Shown: positions 14,608 through 25,529, numbered from the stretch's first letter. The stretch is DNA of 59,319 nucleotides from an uncultured Eubacteriales bacterium (GCA_905210485.1 CAJLXA010000006.1:1-59319), one strand, 5' to 3'. Notes: generated by a model from the letters alone, not told the origin. Numbers and translations are program-made.

Positions 14608-17600
14608 TCAGCCCTCGCCGTTACCGCTGTACAAGACGCCGTAGGTACGATCGGTAAAGCCGTACATACCGTCGGGGTTGACAACGAGACGATCCTGTCT
14701 GAACTGAGGATAACTGTATTCGGGAATGACAAAGTATGTCACAAGTTCATCGCTTGTCGTATTCTTTGTCCGTTCCACAATACGGATCGACCACGGGGTG
14801 CCGGATGCGTCCCAGTTTGCCGCGGTGACGGGATTTTCGACCGTTACCGCCGTTGCACCCGTAAGATCGGCGGCGTAGAAGTTGCCGTCGCGGAGAACAT
14901 AGCACCCGGTATAGGCGGCGTCAAAGAACTTGTAAAGCACCGTTCCGTCCGCCATATAAGCAAAGCGGTAATATGTGCCGTCGAGGGTCGCCGCCGTGCC
15001 GTTTACATACGGCGTTGTATAGAGTTTATCGCTGTCCGACAACTGACGGGCGGCGGTATTGCTTACCGTTACGCCGTCAAGATACAGATACGCTCCGTCT
15101 CTTGTCATCGGTACAAACGGAGACATGGTGTATCCGTATCCCTCATAGGTCTTGTTTCCGGCGACATGTGCGAAATGCGCCGTCTGATAGAACGGTTTGC
15201 CGCCGATCATATTGATGCCGGAAACTCCCGTTTCTCTGGTGTTGATGTTGAAATGCGTATGGCCGCCGAACGCGCCGCTGATCTTTTCATGTTTTGCAAG
15301 ATCAATAAGATTCGGCATGGTTGCGCCGCGGTCGAGCGCCGAGTAATGCACCATCAGAACCGCGCTGTTCACATCGTCGCCGTTCAGTTGCGCAAGGCAG
15401 GCATTGTAGAAACTGTCGGGAATATCGCCGACGGCTTCATTCGATTCGTGCGATTTGGTATCGGCCTGATTGTAGAAGAAGTCCACGCAGATATACAGGG
15501 TGTCGCCGATCTTCACGGCATAATTCTTTTCATAGCCGAAGAGTGCATACCATTCTTCGGAGGACTTGTAATCATGGCCGCTGTGCGTTACAAACATCGG
15601 GAGATCGTTTTCCGCCAGCGCACGGAACAAGTATTCCACTTCATAAGCGGTGGAATAATGGTATATACCGCTCGTGGGAGTATTCTGCGCACCGAGACGC
15701 GTGGTGGTGAAGTCGCCGAGGAAGAAGGACGCCGTAAGCGCCGTTCCGGCAGTGGCGGCCGCCGCCTTTTCGCCGAGAATCTTTTCGACAAGCAGGCGCT
15801 GACGGTCGGCGTCCGAAATTCCCTGCATATTGCCGGAGCCGTAGTGGTTATCGGAATTGACCGATATGCGGTAATTGCCGTTCACCGTTTTATCCGAAAG
15901 GTCGATAATGCGCGCATAGTCGCCGCTGTATGTCAGACGGATGTCGGTAAGGTAAAGCGTTCCGCCCGTAACGGTCACGGTGACGGTATAGTCGTCGCCG
16001 AGCAGGTTTACGATGTCGCCCTTATTGTTTTTCGTATAGGTTCCGATACCGGAGATCATTACGGTCTCGTCGGTCGGTTGCAAAGTGCCGGTCTTTTCGT
16101 AATACACCGTGTCCACGGAATAGGCAGCGGCCGCTTCATAAAGGCCGGTCGCGGGATTATGAACATAATACGCCGTGATGTCCGCCGGTTCTTCCTCCAA
16201 TGTGACGGCGGTAAAGAGACTGCGGTAAGCATAGTCGTACGGGCTGACGGCAGTGCCGTTGCCTGTGATATGAAGCGTTACCGTCGTTCCCTCTTCGGCG
16301 CGGCCGATGATGACGGGAATAAACGAGGCGTTGTGCGGAATATGGAGCGAATACGTGAATGTCGTACCGGCCGTAACCACGGTCTCAAAACCGTTCAGGG
16401 ACGTGCCGGCCGCATCGACAACGGAAATATTCTCGGTGATGCCGTATAGACGGAAGCCGTAGAAGTCGGCAGTGACCGTTGCGTTGACGATCTGGCTTTC
16501 TTCGCCGTAAGGAATGGACTTTCGATAGGTCATTTCCAGCGTATATGTGCCGGCCGTCGGGAAATTCAGCATATCGAAGTTCACGGAAGACTTGGTTTTG
16601 TGATCATAGGAGAAAGCGTAAAACGTATCTTTCAGCAGATTGCCGTCCGCATCTTTCAGCGTATAATACATCACCGCGCCGCGATCCGCTGTAATTTCGG
16701 GAGTGAAATAATAGGAACCGGGTTCCGTAATGTTGATTTCGTATACCATGGTCTGCGTGAGATTTGCGGCCGCAGACGAGAGTCTGATATAGCCGTCGTT
16801 CACGGTGCCGGTCGTCGACTTCACGTCGGCGGCGCCGACCGTCATCGCGCTTACTGCGTTCGGCAGAAGCGAATCCTTGAGTTGCAAACGGAGCGCGCGC
16901 ACACCGATTGCGCCGGAAACGCCGGAAAGCGTTATCGTATTATCGCCTTTTTTCAGTTCGACCTCATAAACCGTCGTTCTGCCGAATGCAACATGGTCGC
17001 CTACGGTATAGGCGCCGTCCGCCGTACCGAACGCCGGAAGGATCGAACGGTAAGACGTACCGTTCACCGTAGCGTCAAGCTGAATACCGGAAACCGCCTC
17101 CGTATCGGCAAGCAACGTTACATAGTAGAGGCCGGAATGATAGGCATAGACCGGGAACGTAACGCTGTCGTCCGCGTCCGTAAGCAACGCGGTCTTGCCG
17201 TCGGCCGCCATCGCCGCACCGCCGGAAAGCGAAGCGGAAGCCGCCGCCGTATCCAGCAGTGTTTTCGACGGGCCGTCGGGAATCAGCGAAAAACTCTCCC
17301 AGCTGAAGAAGGCGCCGAGCGAATCGAGCTTCAGATTATAATCGCCTGCGGGGAGCGACACTTCGCCGAATTCACAGAAGTCCGCGGCGTATGCCGTTGC
17401 CACCACGCCGTCTTTCGGACGCATCGGCGAAAATACACCCGTGATAGTATAAACATAGGTATCGCTCTCGTCATAAGCGTTGATGAACGTAACTTTCATG
17501 CCGGTGGTCATGCTGTCAGATCCCGACGCGAGACCGACGATACGATAGTTTGCATTGTTTTCGATATGGATATAGCCGCCGCTCTTACGGAAGACCGCCT

Positions 17601-20600
17601 GTGCGTCGCCGTTCAGCGTCATGGTCTGGGTGTAGTAATAGGACGGCGTTGCGTTACCCGCCGTATTATTCGCGGTGAAATACTTACCGTCGCCGCTTGC
17701 GGGGATCTCGTCTTTTTTGACGGAGCCGTAGGACGTCACCGTCACGCCGTCCGCCGTCGGGACGTTCAGCACGATACGGAGACCGGCAACAGCAAGCGGA
17801 TTTGCGCTGTCGATGCGAACCGTCAGCGTATTTTCACCCTCGGTGAGATAGACAACCGCCGCAGAACGGTAAACGTCTTCTTTTGAAACGGCGCCATTTT
17901 CGGTAATAACATCAAGGGAAGCGTTTGCGGGATAACGCGAGATACCGTACATCTTGCCGAAGTCGCCGGCATTCTCATCCGCATTCTGCACTTTGATGTA
18001 GTTTATCAGTTTATTACCGCCATTCGACAGCAGATAAACGGTGTAATAACCGGTAACGTCCGCATTGACCGTTACGGTAAGATAACTGCCCGCGGTCTGT
18101 CCCGCCGGAATGACATACGAGAAGAAGGTCGCGTCGGTCGCGGCGATGTCCGTGGTGCCCACACCGCTTACGGCGTCGCTGTCCGCTTTCACTTCATACT
18201 GTCTTTCCGCCAGTCTGGCAGTGACGGTAAGGTCGCCCGTCACGCAGGAATAATCGACGTCCCAACCGAGGAAGTAATACACCTCGCTGTCTTCCAGCGC
18301 GGGGGCGGTTGCGCCCTTGCCGCTTTCGACAAGTTCTGTTTTCACAACATTTCCGTTGACAACAAAGCGTACGGTATGAAGATTGGAGAAGCACGGCGTT
18401 ACGCTGATGTCGCCGGTAACGGCGGAGAAACTGCGGCTCCATCCCGTGAAATAGGGAGCGAACTTATGTCCCGACAGGTCGGGGGCGGTTGCGGATTCCC
18501 CGCGGCCGACCACCTGCGTACCGAGAACCGTTACGCCGTCGTAATCATAGAAAGTCACGGTATAGGCTTCCTTAACAAAGGAGAGGAACGAATAACCGTA
18601 CTTCATAAGCGTATCGGAGCCCTGCGCCAACGTACCTCTGACATTCAGCGTATATTCTCCGGCGGGAAGATAAATACGGTCAACTTTCGCGGGTACGATA
18701 CCGCCGAATGTAATATTGCCGGCAAGCGTGCTGTTGCGGCTTCCGTCATTTGTCAGCGTGTAAGTGCCGACGACCCGGCCGTTCGCGTCCGTCAATGTGT
18801 AGGTGAAATAACTTGCGCCGATATTGGCATGCATATGCGTCAGGGTATACAGATCGTAGTACCCGGAAACGCTTACGGTAACCGTACGGTCAAGATTGCA
18901 GGTATGTCCGTTGATCTGCCCCATCGGGGTCGGATTGCCGGCGGCCTGTTCCGGATTTCCCGTGCCGTCGCCTGCAAAGAGAACGTCCTTCTGTCCGAAA
19001 TCCGCGGCAATTTCCAGAGAGAATGTGAACTCCGAAACGGCAAGTCCGCCCACCGTCGCATTGTTTTCGTCCACAATATACTTGACGTAGTTCACGCCTT
19101 CGCAAAGATAGACGTAGCCGGAGCGCCATTCCTGCGCGGTTTTGCCCGTGCCGTATACAACGTTGCCGTCAAGCGAAGAATCGGCATAATTCAATTGATT
19201 GTTGTATCGCGCCGCCGACAGCACCTGACCGAGATAGGTCTCTGTCATATTGGCGTTGTAATACTTACCGGAGGGATCGCTGTTCTGCGTGAGATTACGG
19301 ACGCCGACGGCGCGGATACCGCCGTTACGCGAGTTGATCAGTGCCGAAACGCTGTAAAGACCCGCCACCTCGGCATTGACCGGAATCACGATATAGTTGT
19401 TTCCGCTGTTATAATTTCTGGCGATCAGTTTTGCAAGATCGAAATAGACAGAGTTCTTCGCACCCGTGAGAGAGGAATAATCGCTTGCCGGGTGGAACAC
19501 TATCGCGCCGTCTTCCACAGAAAGTACAATCTCCGTATCGGAAGTAACGGGCACTGTCTGCGTCGCGGCTTTATAGATTGGCGTTACGGTGATGTCCGCG
19601 GTAACGGCTTCTGTAAAATCGCGGTTCCAGCCGCAGAAATGCATACCTGCAACGGCCGGCGCTTCGGGAATATCGACAAGCACGCCGCCGTCATAGATTT
19701 CGCGTGTCGCAAGCGTGGTGCCGTCATTTTTCAGAAAAGTAACGGTATGGGTTGCAAGCGCGGTGTAAAGAGCGCGGACAATCATGTTTCCCGTGACCGG
19801 CTGCGTAAGATCGTAACTCCAGCCCGCGAAGGCATAACCTTCGCGGGTGGGAGCTTCGGGAGCTGTCACGGTGTTGCCGCTTCTGACGGCCAGCGTTTTT
19901 ATAACGCGGCCGTCATAGTCGACGAATTTCACCGTATAGGTTCTTATGGCCGAAACGGTCATATCTTCCGTTACGGAAGAAATATCCAGGTTCCAGTTTT
20001 CAATACCGTCGATGCCGATGGCGGCATGGCCGTCAAGCACCGATTCGTAGCCGAGAACGGTATTGCCGTCCATATAGGTGACGGTGTGATACGTACCTTC
20101 GAGATCGAGCGTACGGTCTTCCGTGCGGTCGAGACGGAACGAAGAAAGGTTGACAAATCCGTCGGATACAAAGCGGATAATGTAACTGCCCTTTTCGATA
20201 TACTGCGTTCCGAAGTCATGGTAACCGTTGCCGAACGAATGGTTATAGCGGAGGATAGCGGCGTTATGGAAACTGCCGGTCTTATAATCGGTCGTGGGAT
20301 CGTCGGATACTATCGTATACGTGCCGTCCGTATTCTGCGTGTAGTTATACAGTTTGAAATACGCGCCGGCGCCGCTGTTACTGTTGGAACCGATCATGGC
20401 GGAAAGATTGTAATTGCCGCTTTCGGGAATCGTAATGAGGTAATCGGCATGGAATCCCGACTGACGGAAGTAAACGGAGTTCGTACCGTAGTTCGTAATT
20501 CTCATATACGAAGGATTGCTATTGGCATTCGTAAACCAGTAACCGGCGGTGGCGGAAAGCTGACCGTTTTCCGTACTGTCGGTCGTACCGCCTTTCACAT

Positions 20601-23600
20601 AATCCGTTCCGGCAAGAACCGTGACGGCGGTATTGCTTGCGGCCTGTTTCAGCGTAAAGGTCATTTCGGCCACGCCGACTTTCGATGTGGTGGAGGCGCC
20701 GTCGCTGTCCACATAAACGGCCAGTCTGTTCACGCCGCGGTACAGATAGACCGAACCCGCACGGTTCTCTGTCTGATTGGTTGTGCCGTCGGTCTTATCG
20801 CTGACGATAAAGGCGTCATTCGCATCATCGTTGCGATAGTTCGTTTTGCCGTCGTTCAGACGGACGGAGGAAGCGTATTTACCGTATACATCGTCCGGAT
20901 TGGTTATGTTGGCCACATTGAAGTAAGACACGCGCGCGCCCTGCGAATTGTAAAGCAGGGTCATGTCATACACACCGCTGACGGACGCGTTGACGGTAAT
21001 CAGCGCATAGGACTTCAGGCCTGCGTTGTAATCTTCGTCTCCGTTCGGGATCACAATGGTACTGCGCTGATTTTCGGTATTGCCGGCGGCCGGAGTCACA
21101 AGAGCGGCACTGCCCACCGCGGTCATGCCGCTGTCCGGCGTGACGGTCAGAACCGTGGAAATAATCTTCACGGTCACCGTCATGTCGCGCGCAACGGCGT
21201 GCAGATCGGTTCTGTTGCCGTTTTCATCATAATAGCCGTCAAAGAACAGGAAATTCGCCACATAAAGGCCGTTTGCGGCACTGCCCGCGCCGACGTCTTC
21301 GGTAGCAAGAAGATTTCCACTTTCGTCCTTATACGTCACGCTGTATGTTTTGTTGTATTTTGCCACAATAACGCGGTCTTCGGTAACGTTTTCGCAGTCA
21401 CCGTTCCAGCCGCGGAAGTAGAGTTCTCCGGAGAGGTCGGGAGCGGTCGCCGTGCCGCCGTGCGCCACGGTTTCGCAGCGCAGAAGTTTGCCGTCTTCAC
21501 CGATGAAAGTGACGGTATGCGTTTCGCCGACTTCGGGGATCAGGATCGTGCGGCCGGTAATGGTGTAGTTACCGGAGAAGACGAAGCCTTCCAATTTATA
21601 GGTGCCGTCTTTATCAATGGTAATGGTATCGGACAGGACAGACGGCAGCTGAATTTCGCCGGTATTTTCCATCGCAGTGGCAAAGGCGCTTGCGTCGGAT
21701 TCGCCGATCGCGGTGGCAAGGCGCGCGATGTAGCCGGTTTCCGAAGTGCCGCCCACGTTGTCATTGCTTCCGTTCCAGATCGTTTTGCCGTCCGGAATCA
21801 GAACGTCGTTACGGCCGGATTCGCTCCAGACATAGTATTTGGTATTTGCGGCATCGGCGTTGTCGGTAAGTTTCAGGCCGTAGTGCTGACCGCTGGTTGT
21901 CGAAAGCGTGAATACGCGGTATTTGCCGGCTTTCAGCGTTACCGTGCCGAAAGATTTGCTGTCGTAAATTTTAGTGCCCAACTGTACTTTTTGTCTGACA
22001 GTATTGACAACATCGTTTGCGCCGATCTCCTGCACCATGGTGAACGAAATGCCGCCGAAGGCAAATCCGGTACCGGCCGTCTGGCTGCCGGAATCAACGG
22101 CCACCGTATTCGTTCCCGCATTCAGGTGCACATAGGCGATAATGTACGCGCCGTCATTTTCGGCGGTAGGCAGGAGGCCGTAGGCGTTGCCGCTGTAGGC
22201 CGTCGAAGTCGTTCCCGACGTAATGCGTCCGGCAGACGGGAAGTTGATGTCGCCGTTCACCGTCAGGGTGAAGTCCTTGACAAACAGTTTGTTTGCCGTA
22301 TTGAAGTCGATCTCCACGGCGTAGATACCGGAGACAGGGACCGTTACCTTAAAGGACGCGGAATTGGCGGTTCCTGTCGGCAGAACGACAGCGGCTTTCG
22401 TTGCGTCGGTAGCGGGCACATAGAGCGCGTTACCGGCAAGGGTATACGGGCTGTCTTCGGCCGCGGTATAGGTCGCGGTATAAAGCGTACCGTCGGTAAC
22501 GAAAGTTTCTTCCGTCACGGAAGCGGCGGTATAAACATCGCCGTTCTTCGTGTAGTACACCGTTCCGGCGGAATATGCGCCGTCCGTAACCGCCGCATAG
22601 GAAATTTCGCCCTTGAAATCGGCGGCGCCGATCGTGATGGCCCGTTTCAGAAGTTCCGTTCTGGGAAGCAGATAAACGCTGCAATCCTCGGTAATCTTCG
22701 TGAGATCAATGACTTCGGTGGTTCCGAGTTTCGCCCAACCGCCGAAATCGGAAAGGTTATCCATGTCGGGATGGGTAGCCGTGCCGCCCGCCACGATCTC
22801 CTGCGTGGAAATCTTCGTTACTCCGTCGGATTCGTAGAAGGTCACGGTATAGATCTTACCGATCTTTGCGGTCAATACCGTATTGCCGTTATAATCGTCC
22901 GCGACCCATTCCGCAACGGCACTGCCCGAAGGAACGCCGAATGCGCACGGGATCACGCCGCGATCACCGGCCGTGTAAACTTTCTGCACCGAATAGATTG
23001 TCGTGTCGCTCTGGTAGGTGACAGTGTAGGATTTACGGGCAAAAGCCATCTGCGAAGTGCAGAGCATGGTGCCGCTGTTGACCGAAAGTTCCAGTCTGTT
23101 TTCGCCCTCTTTCAGTTCCACGGTAGCGAGCGTGCGTACAGAGCGCGAGGAGAAGAGCGACCCGCCGTTCGTACCGGTCAGCGTACCGCTGTTATATTCT
23201 TCCCCGGTAGCAAGATCGGTCACGGTGAAAGAAAGGTTGCTCAGAATATTGCAGGGCGCTTCAATCGTATAGGTACCGTCGGCAGGCGCATTGATGACAA
23301 AGCGAATGGCCTGATTTGCACGGAGAGAAATGCCGTTGGCGCCGTAGGTAATGCCACCGTCCGCAGTTCCCTTATTGATATAGCAGAAAGAAGGAAGCGC
23401 GGATTCCGCCACTTCTTCGGTACCGCATTGCGTCGCGTTATAGTTGGTTGCTTTATAGTATTTACCGTCTTTCAGGACATAGGACACTGCCTGCTGACTT
23501 CCGTTTTTCACGCCGTTCGCCTTATAGATGTCCTGCTTCGGCGTAAAGATGACGGTATCCTCCACCGGCAGTTCGCGCACAAGCGTAAGGCGCACGCCGA

Positions 23601-24639
23601 TCACGGTCGTCGCGCCGCCGGTCAGTTTCGCGGTAGCACTGCCTTCGGGCAGGATCACATAGGTAACGGTTTTATAACCGTCCGCATCCGTGGCCTGTTC
23701 CGCTTCGGTGAAAAGAGACGGATTGAAGGAAAAGGTTGTATTGTAGCCGGTGTCGGTGTTTTCAAAATAAATGCCGGCGTCCGTCATTTCGCTGTAGGCC
23801 GCGTCCGTTTTGAGCGCCATGGCATAAATGCCCGCGCGCATATTATTAAATGTAAGCGAGGTTCCCGCGTTCAGAGAAACGGCCGTGTCGAAAGTTTCCG
23901 TATATACAGCGTCGTGGCACAGAGCGATGACCTTGCGGATCGCTACATTATTTCTATACGCATACTCCCCGTTGGGTGCCACATATTCGTCGACAAGGTA
24001 TTTGCAGACTTCGTAAAGCGATGTGGAAACACCGTACGCGGCATTTTCGTTCGCAAAGACTTCGCCTGTTGCGTCGACATATGTAATGTTGCCGTCAACG
24101 ATCAGAAAAGCGCGGTAGATCAGTTCCGCGTTCTGCAGATTATCTTTGGTTTCGTTGGCGTAAGGATAAATCGTCGTATAGGCAAAGTCGCTGTAGTCAT
24201 TGGTGACAGTCGTATACTTGCCGCTGGCACCGTATGTGCCCGTCGAGTCATAAACCACCACGGCGCTGCAGTTTTTATTCTGCACGGCTTCTTCACCGCT
24301 CAGCTGACCGTATGCAACGATCTTACCGTTTTCGATTCTGACGGTCATGGTATCCCACGTGAGATAGGTCTGTCCGCCGTATTCGCCGATCCCCATCAGG
24401 GCGCCGTACTGGACGTCATGGCCTGCCGCCACGAGACTGCGGACAAGCGTGTTGTCCACGCGGTAGAGCGATCGCAGGCCGCTGTTGTCATTCAGCGAGC
24501 GTGCCGAAAAGCCCGTGTAGGTGATAACGCCCTCCGTGGAGTACGGCGTATCGGACGCCGCGGCGGACGGAACGCTTACCGCAAAGGCAAGCGAAGCGAG
24601 GAGCGCCGACAGGAGAAGCGTTAAAAGCGTTTTCTTCAT
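14608..24639 (-). CDS. Giant secreted repeat protein with a C-terminal metallophosphoesterase-like domain
   Basis: 3343 residues. A signal peptide (MKKTLLTLLLSALLASLAFA, then SAAAS) leads into a long extracellular chain. About nine InlB/Listeria-Bacteroides-type repeats (TVTF-x-DG ... G-x-ATAPD ... GW ... VT-x-D-x-V pattern) start near residues 536, 593, 1040, 1097, 1515, 1566, 1626, 2024 and 2086. Between them lie beta-rich modules resembling carbohydrate-binding or jelly-roll domains. At about 2920-3140 a calcineurin-like fold is suggested by SDNHYG, FLGDFT, HSGHDY, LMVHYS and GGHTHFN, the order of metal ligands in that family. No LPXTG, SLH or other cell-wall anchor is recognised in the last 200 residues. 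The start is behind GGAGGAAAAACTT. Substrate unknown. Confidence 0.8.
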   Translation of the reverse strand: MKKTLLTLLLSALLASLAFAVSVPSAAASDTPYSTEGVITYTGFSARSLNDNSGLRSLYRVDNTLVRSLVAAGHDVQYGALMGIGEYGGQTYLTWDTMTVRIENGKIVAYGQLSGEEAVQNKNCSAVVVYDSTGTYGASGKYTTVTNDYSDFAYTTIYPYANETKDNLQNAELIYRAFLIVDGNITYVDATGEVFANENAAYGVSTSLYEVCKYLVDEYVAPNGEYAYRNNVAIRKVIALCHDAVYTETFDTAVSLNAGTSLTFNNMRAGIYAMALKTDAAYSEMTDAGIYFENTDTGYNTTFSFNPSLFTEAEQATDADGYKTVTYVILPEGSATAKLTGGATTVIGVRLTLVRELPVEDTVIFTPKQDIYKANGVKNGSQQAVSYVLKDGKYYKATNYNATQCGTEEVAESALPSFCYINKGTADGGITYGANGISLRANQAIRFVINAPADGTYTIEAPCNILSNLSFTVTDLATGEEYNSGTLTGTNGGSLFSSRSVRTLATVELKEGENRLELSVNSGTMLCTSQMAFARKSYTVTYQSDTTIYSVQKVYTAGDRGVIPCAFGVPSGSAVAEWVADDYNGNTVLTAKIGKIYTVTFYESDGVTKISTQEIVAGGTATHPDMDNLSDFGGWAKLGTTEVIDLTKITEDCSVYLLPRTELLKRAITIGAADFKGEISYAAVTDGAYSAGTVYYTKNGDVYTAASVTEETFVTDGTLYTATYTAAEDSPYTLAGNALYVPATDATKAAVVLPTGTANSASFKVTVPVSGIYAVEIDFNTANKLFVKDFTLTVNGDINFPSAGRITSGTTSTAYSGNAYGLLPTAENDGAYIIAYVHLNAGTNTVAVDSGSQTAGTGFAFGGISFTMVQEIGANDVVNTVRQKVQLGTKIYDSKSFGTVTLKAGKYRVFTLSTTSGQHYGLKLTDNADAANTKYYVWSESGRNDVLIPDGKTIWNGSNDNVGGTSETGYIARLATAIGESDASAFATAMENTGEIQLPSVLSDTITIDKDGTYKLEGFVFSGNYTITGRTILIPEVGETHTVTFIGEDGKLLRCETVAHGGTATAPDLSGELYFRGWNGDCENVTEDRVIVAKYNKTYSVTYKDESGNLLATEDVGAGSAANGLYVANFLFFDGYYDENGNRTDLHAVARDMTVTVKIISTVLTVTPDSGMTAVGSAALVTPAAGNTENQRSTIVIPNGDEDYNAGLKSYALITVNASVSGVYDMTLLYNSQGARVSYFNVANITNPDDVYGKYASSVRLNDGKTNYRNDDANDAFIVSDKTDGTTNQTENRAGSVYLYRGVNRLAVYVDSDGASTTSKVGVAEMTFTLKQAASNTAVTVLAGTDYVKGGTTDSTENGQLSATAGYWFTNANSNPSYMRITNYGTNSVYFRQSGFHADYLITIPESGNYNLSAMIGSNSNSGAGAYFKLYNYTQNTDGTYTIVSDDPTTDYKTGSFHNAAILRYNHSFGNGYHDFGTQYIEKGSYIIRFVSDGFVNLSSFRLDRTEDRTLDLEGTYHTVTYMDGNTVLGYESVLDGHAAIGIDGIENWNLDISSVTEDMTVSAIRTYTVKFVDYDGRVIKTLAVRSGNTVTAPEAPTREGYAFAGWSYDLTQPVTGNMIVRALYTALATHTVTFLKNDGTTLATREIYDGGVLVDIPEAPAVAGMHFCGWNRDFTEAVTADITVTPIYKAATQTVPVTSDTEIVLSVEDGAIVFHPASDYSSLTGAKNSVYFDLAKLIARNYNSGNNYIVIPVNAEVAGLYSVSALINSRNGGIRAVGVRNLTQNSDPSGKYYNANMTETYLGQVLSAARYNNQLNYADSSLDGNVVYGTGKTAQEWRSGYVYLCEGVNYVKYIVDENNATVGGLAVSEFTFSLEIAADFGQKDVLFAGDGTGNPEQAAGNPTPMGQINGHTCNLDRTVTVSVSGYYDLYTLTHMHANIGASYFTYTLTDANGRVVGTYTLTNDGSRNSTLAGNITFGGIVPAKVDRIYLPAGEYTLNVRGTLAQGSDTLMKYGYSFLSFVKEAYTVTFYDYDGVTVLGTQVVGRGESATAPDLSGHKFAPYFTGWSRSFSAVTGDISVTPCFSNLHTVRFVVNGNVVKTELVESGKGATAPALEDSEVYYFLGWDVDYSCVTGDLTVTARLAERQYEVKADSDAVSGVGTTDIAATDATFFSYVIPAGQTAGSYLTVTVNADVTGYYTVYLLSNGGNKLINYIKVQNADENAGDFGKMYGISRYPANASLDVITENGAVSKEDVYRSAAVVYLTEGENTLTVRIDSANPLAVAGLRIVLNVPTADGVTVTSYGSVKKDEIPASGDGKYFTANNTAGNATPSYYYTQTMTLNGDAQAVFRKSGGYIHIENNANYRIVGLASGSDSMTTGMKVTFINAYDESDTYVYTITGVFSPMRPKDGVVATAYAADFCEFGEVSLPAGDYNLKLDSLGAFFSWESFSLIPDGPSKTLLDTAAASASLSGGAAMAADGKTALLTDADDSVTFPVYAYHSGLYYVTLLADTEAVSGIQLDATVNGTSYRSILPAFGTADGAYTVGDHVAFGRTTVYEVELKKGDNTITLSGVSGAIGVRALRLQLKDSLLPNAVSAMTVGAADVKSTTGTVNDGYIRLSSAAANLTQTMVYEINITEPGSYYFTPEITADRGAVMYYTLKDADGNLLKDTFYAFSYDHKTKSSVNFDMLNFPTAGTYTLEMTYRKSIPYGEESQIVNATVTADFYGFRLYGITENISVVDAAGTSLNGFETVVTAGTTFTYSLHIPHNASFIPVIIGRAEEGTTVTLHITGNGTAVSPYDYAYRSLFTAVTLEEEPADITAYYVHNPATGLYEAAAAYSVDTVYYEKTGTLQPTDETVMISGIGTYTKNNKGDIVNLLGDDYTVTVTVTGGTLYLTDIRLTYSGDYARIIDLSDKTVNGNYRISVNSDNHYGSGNMQGISDADRQRLLVEKILGEKAAAATAGTALTASFFLGDFTTTRLGAQNTPTSGIYHYSTAYEVEYLFRALAENDLPMFVTHSGHDYKSSEEWYALFGYEKNYAVKIGDTLYICVDFFYNQADTKSHESNEAVGDIPDSFYNACLAQLNGDDVNSAVLMVHYSALDRGATMPNLIDLAKHEKISGAFGGHTHFNINTRETGVSGINMIGGKPFYQTAHFAHVAGNKTYEGYGYTMSPFVPMTRDGAYLYLDGVTVSNTAARQLSDSDKLYTTPYVNGTAATLDGTYYRFAYMADGTVLYKFFDAAYTGCYVLRDGNFYAADLTGATAVTVENPVTAANWDASGTPWSIRIVERTKNTTSDELVTYFVIPEYSYPQFRQDRLVVNPDGMYGFTDRTYGVLYSGNGEG

Positions 24640-25134
24640 AAGTTTTTCCTCCGAAATTAAATTTATAATGATGAAAAGTGACCCAAAAAGAGAAATTCGC
24701 TATATATATTAAAGGAAAGTCCGGTAAGACTCCTGTTTTCATTACGGCTGTTTTTCCGGCAGAACAGGCGGCCGGAAGGCGATTGCCTTTTTCTGCTAAC
24801 AAAAAGGTAATTTTACCCATGCCGCCGAGGCGGAAAAAGAAGGCAGAATCCGCTTGCATTTTTTAAGTGAAAAATGTCTGTTTTTACCTTATATGACAGC
24901 GAAATTGTCATTTTTACGTCATGGCGGTATAAAAAATAAAAATTGCCGCTTAAAAAGTGGATTTTTTATCCTGTTTCTTGTGCTTTTTTGCACTATGGCT
25001 ATATCATAACACATGTTTTGAAAAGATACAACACATTTTTGACAAAATCAGCGAAATAAATAAATTGTACCCGTTTGTTTTTGTTCAAAGTGACAACTAT
25101 AGCAAAAAGAATAACACACATTCCGAAAAAATAC
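24640..25134. other. AT-rich intergenic region between the giant gene and a small membrane-protein gene
   Basis: About 500 bases between divergent genes. It holds the GGAGG ribosome site of the giant gene (plus-strand CCTCC near 24650) and an ATGACA/TGTCAT inverted repeat at 24893-24911 that could be an operator. The giant gene's -10 could be TATAAA (complement of 24662-24667), but no -35 at good distance is seen. No further gene or RNA is recognised. Confidence 0.4.
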
Positions 25135-25163
25135 TTGCAATTTTGCGAAATGTGTGTGATAAT
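25135..25163 (+). promoter_or_regulatory. Promoter of the 83-residue membrane protein gene
   Basis: TTGCAA at 25135-25140 and GATAAT at 25158-25163, spacer 17, about 42 bases before the start codon. Confidence 0.65.
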
Positions 25164-25204
25164 ATAAACAGGTCACTGAAAATCTGCATAAAAGGAGAAT
25201 TATA

Positions 25205-25456
25205 ATGGCTAAAAAATCTTCTCTCACCGGAGCATACGAATCGCTTCCGAAGATTCTGAAGCTCATTCTTCAGTTTTTCTTCGGCTACCTGATCGGCGGT
25301 ATTTACCGCATTGTCCGCTTCGTTGAAAAAGGCAATGTTGTCACGCTTGTTGTCGGTATCCTTGTACTGGTCACCGGCGTCGGCAATGCCATCATTTGGG
25401 TCGTCGACTTTATCACAGAGTTGCTTGCCAACCGCATTACCGTTTTTGCCGACTGA
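25205..25456 (+). CDS. Small membrane protein of unknown function
   Basis: 83 residues with two hydrophobic segments (about 20-40 and 46-72), basic at the N-terminus (MAKKS). The start follows AAAGGAGAATTATA, and the gene has its own promoter and a strong terminator, so it is expressed on its own. I do not recognise the family. It is divergent from the giant secreted-protein gene and convergent with the DMT transporter. Confidence 0.8.
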   Translation: MAKKSSLTGAYESLPKILKLILQFFFGYLIGGIYRIVRFVEKGNVVTLVVGILVLVTGVGNAIIWVVDFITELLANRITVFAD

Positions 25457-25467
25457 TGCCCGAAAAT

Positions 25468-25495
25468 AAAAAAGACCGCCGGTGCGGTCTTTTTT
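25468..25495. terminator. Bidirectional terminator between convergent genes
   Basis: GACCGC-CGGT-GCGGTC (25474-25489) is flanked by A6 and T6. It can end both the small membrane-protein gene and the minus-strand transporter operon. Confidence 0.92.
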
Positions 25496-25529
25496 ATTTT
25501 CCCATATATTGTTAACTATAATTTACATT

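Noticed and set aside
15166..17886. Two 427-428 codon plus-strand frames
   Set aside because: Also antisense shadows of the giant gene. The minus strand holds the signal peptide, repeats and metal-ligand motifs.
18376..24624. A 2082-codon open frame on the plus strand
   Set aside because: It is antisense to the 3343-residue secreted protein, has no ribosome site, and its translation is a low-complexity Arg/Gly/Val mix. It stays open because the real gene avoids codons whose complement is a stop.
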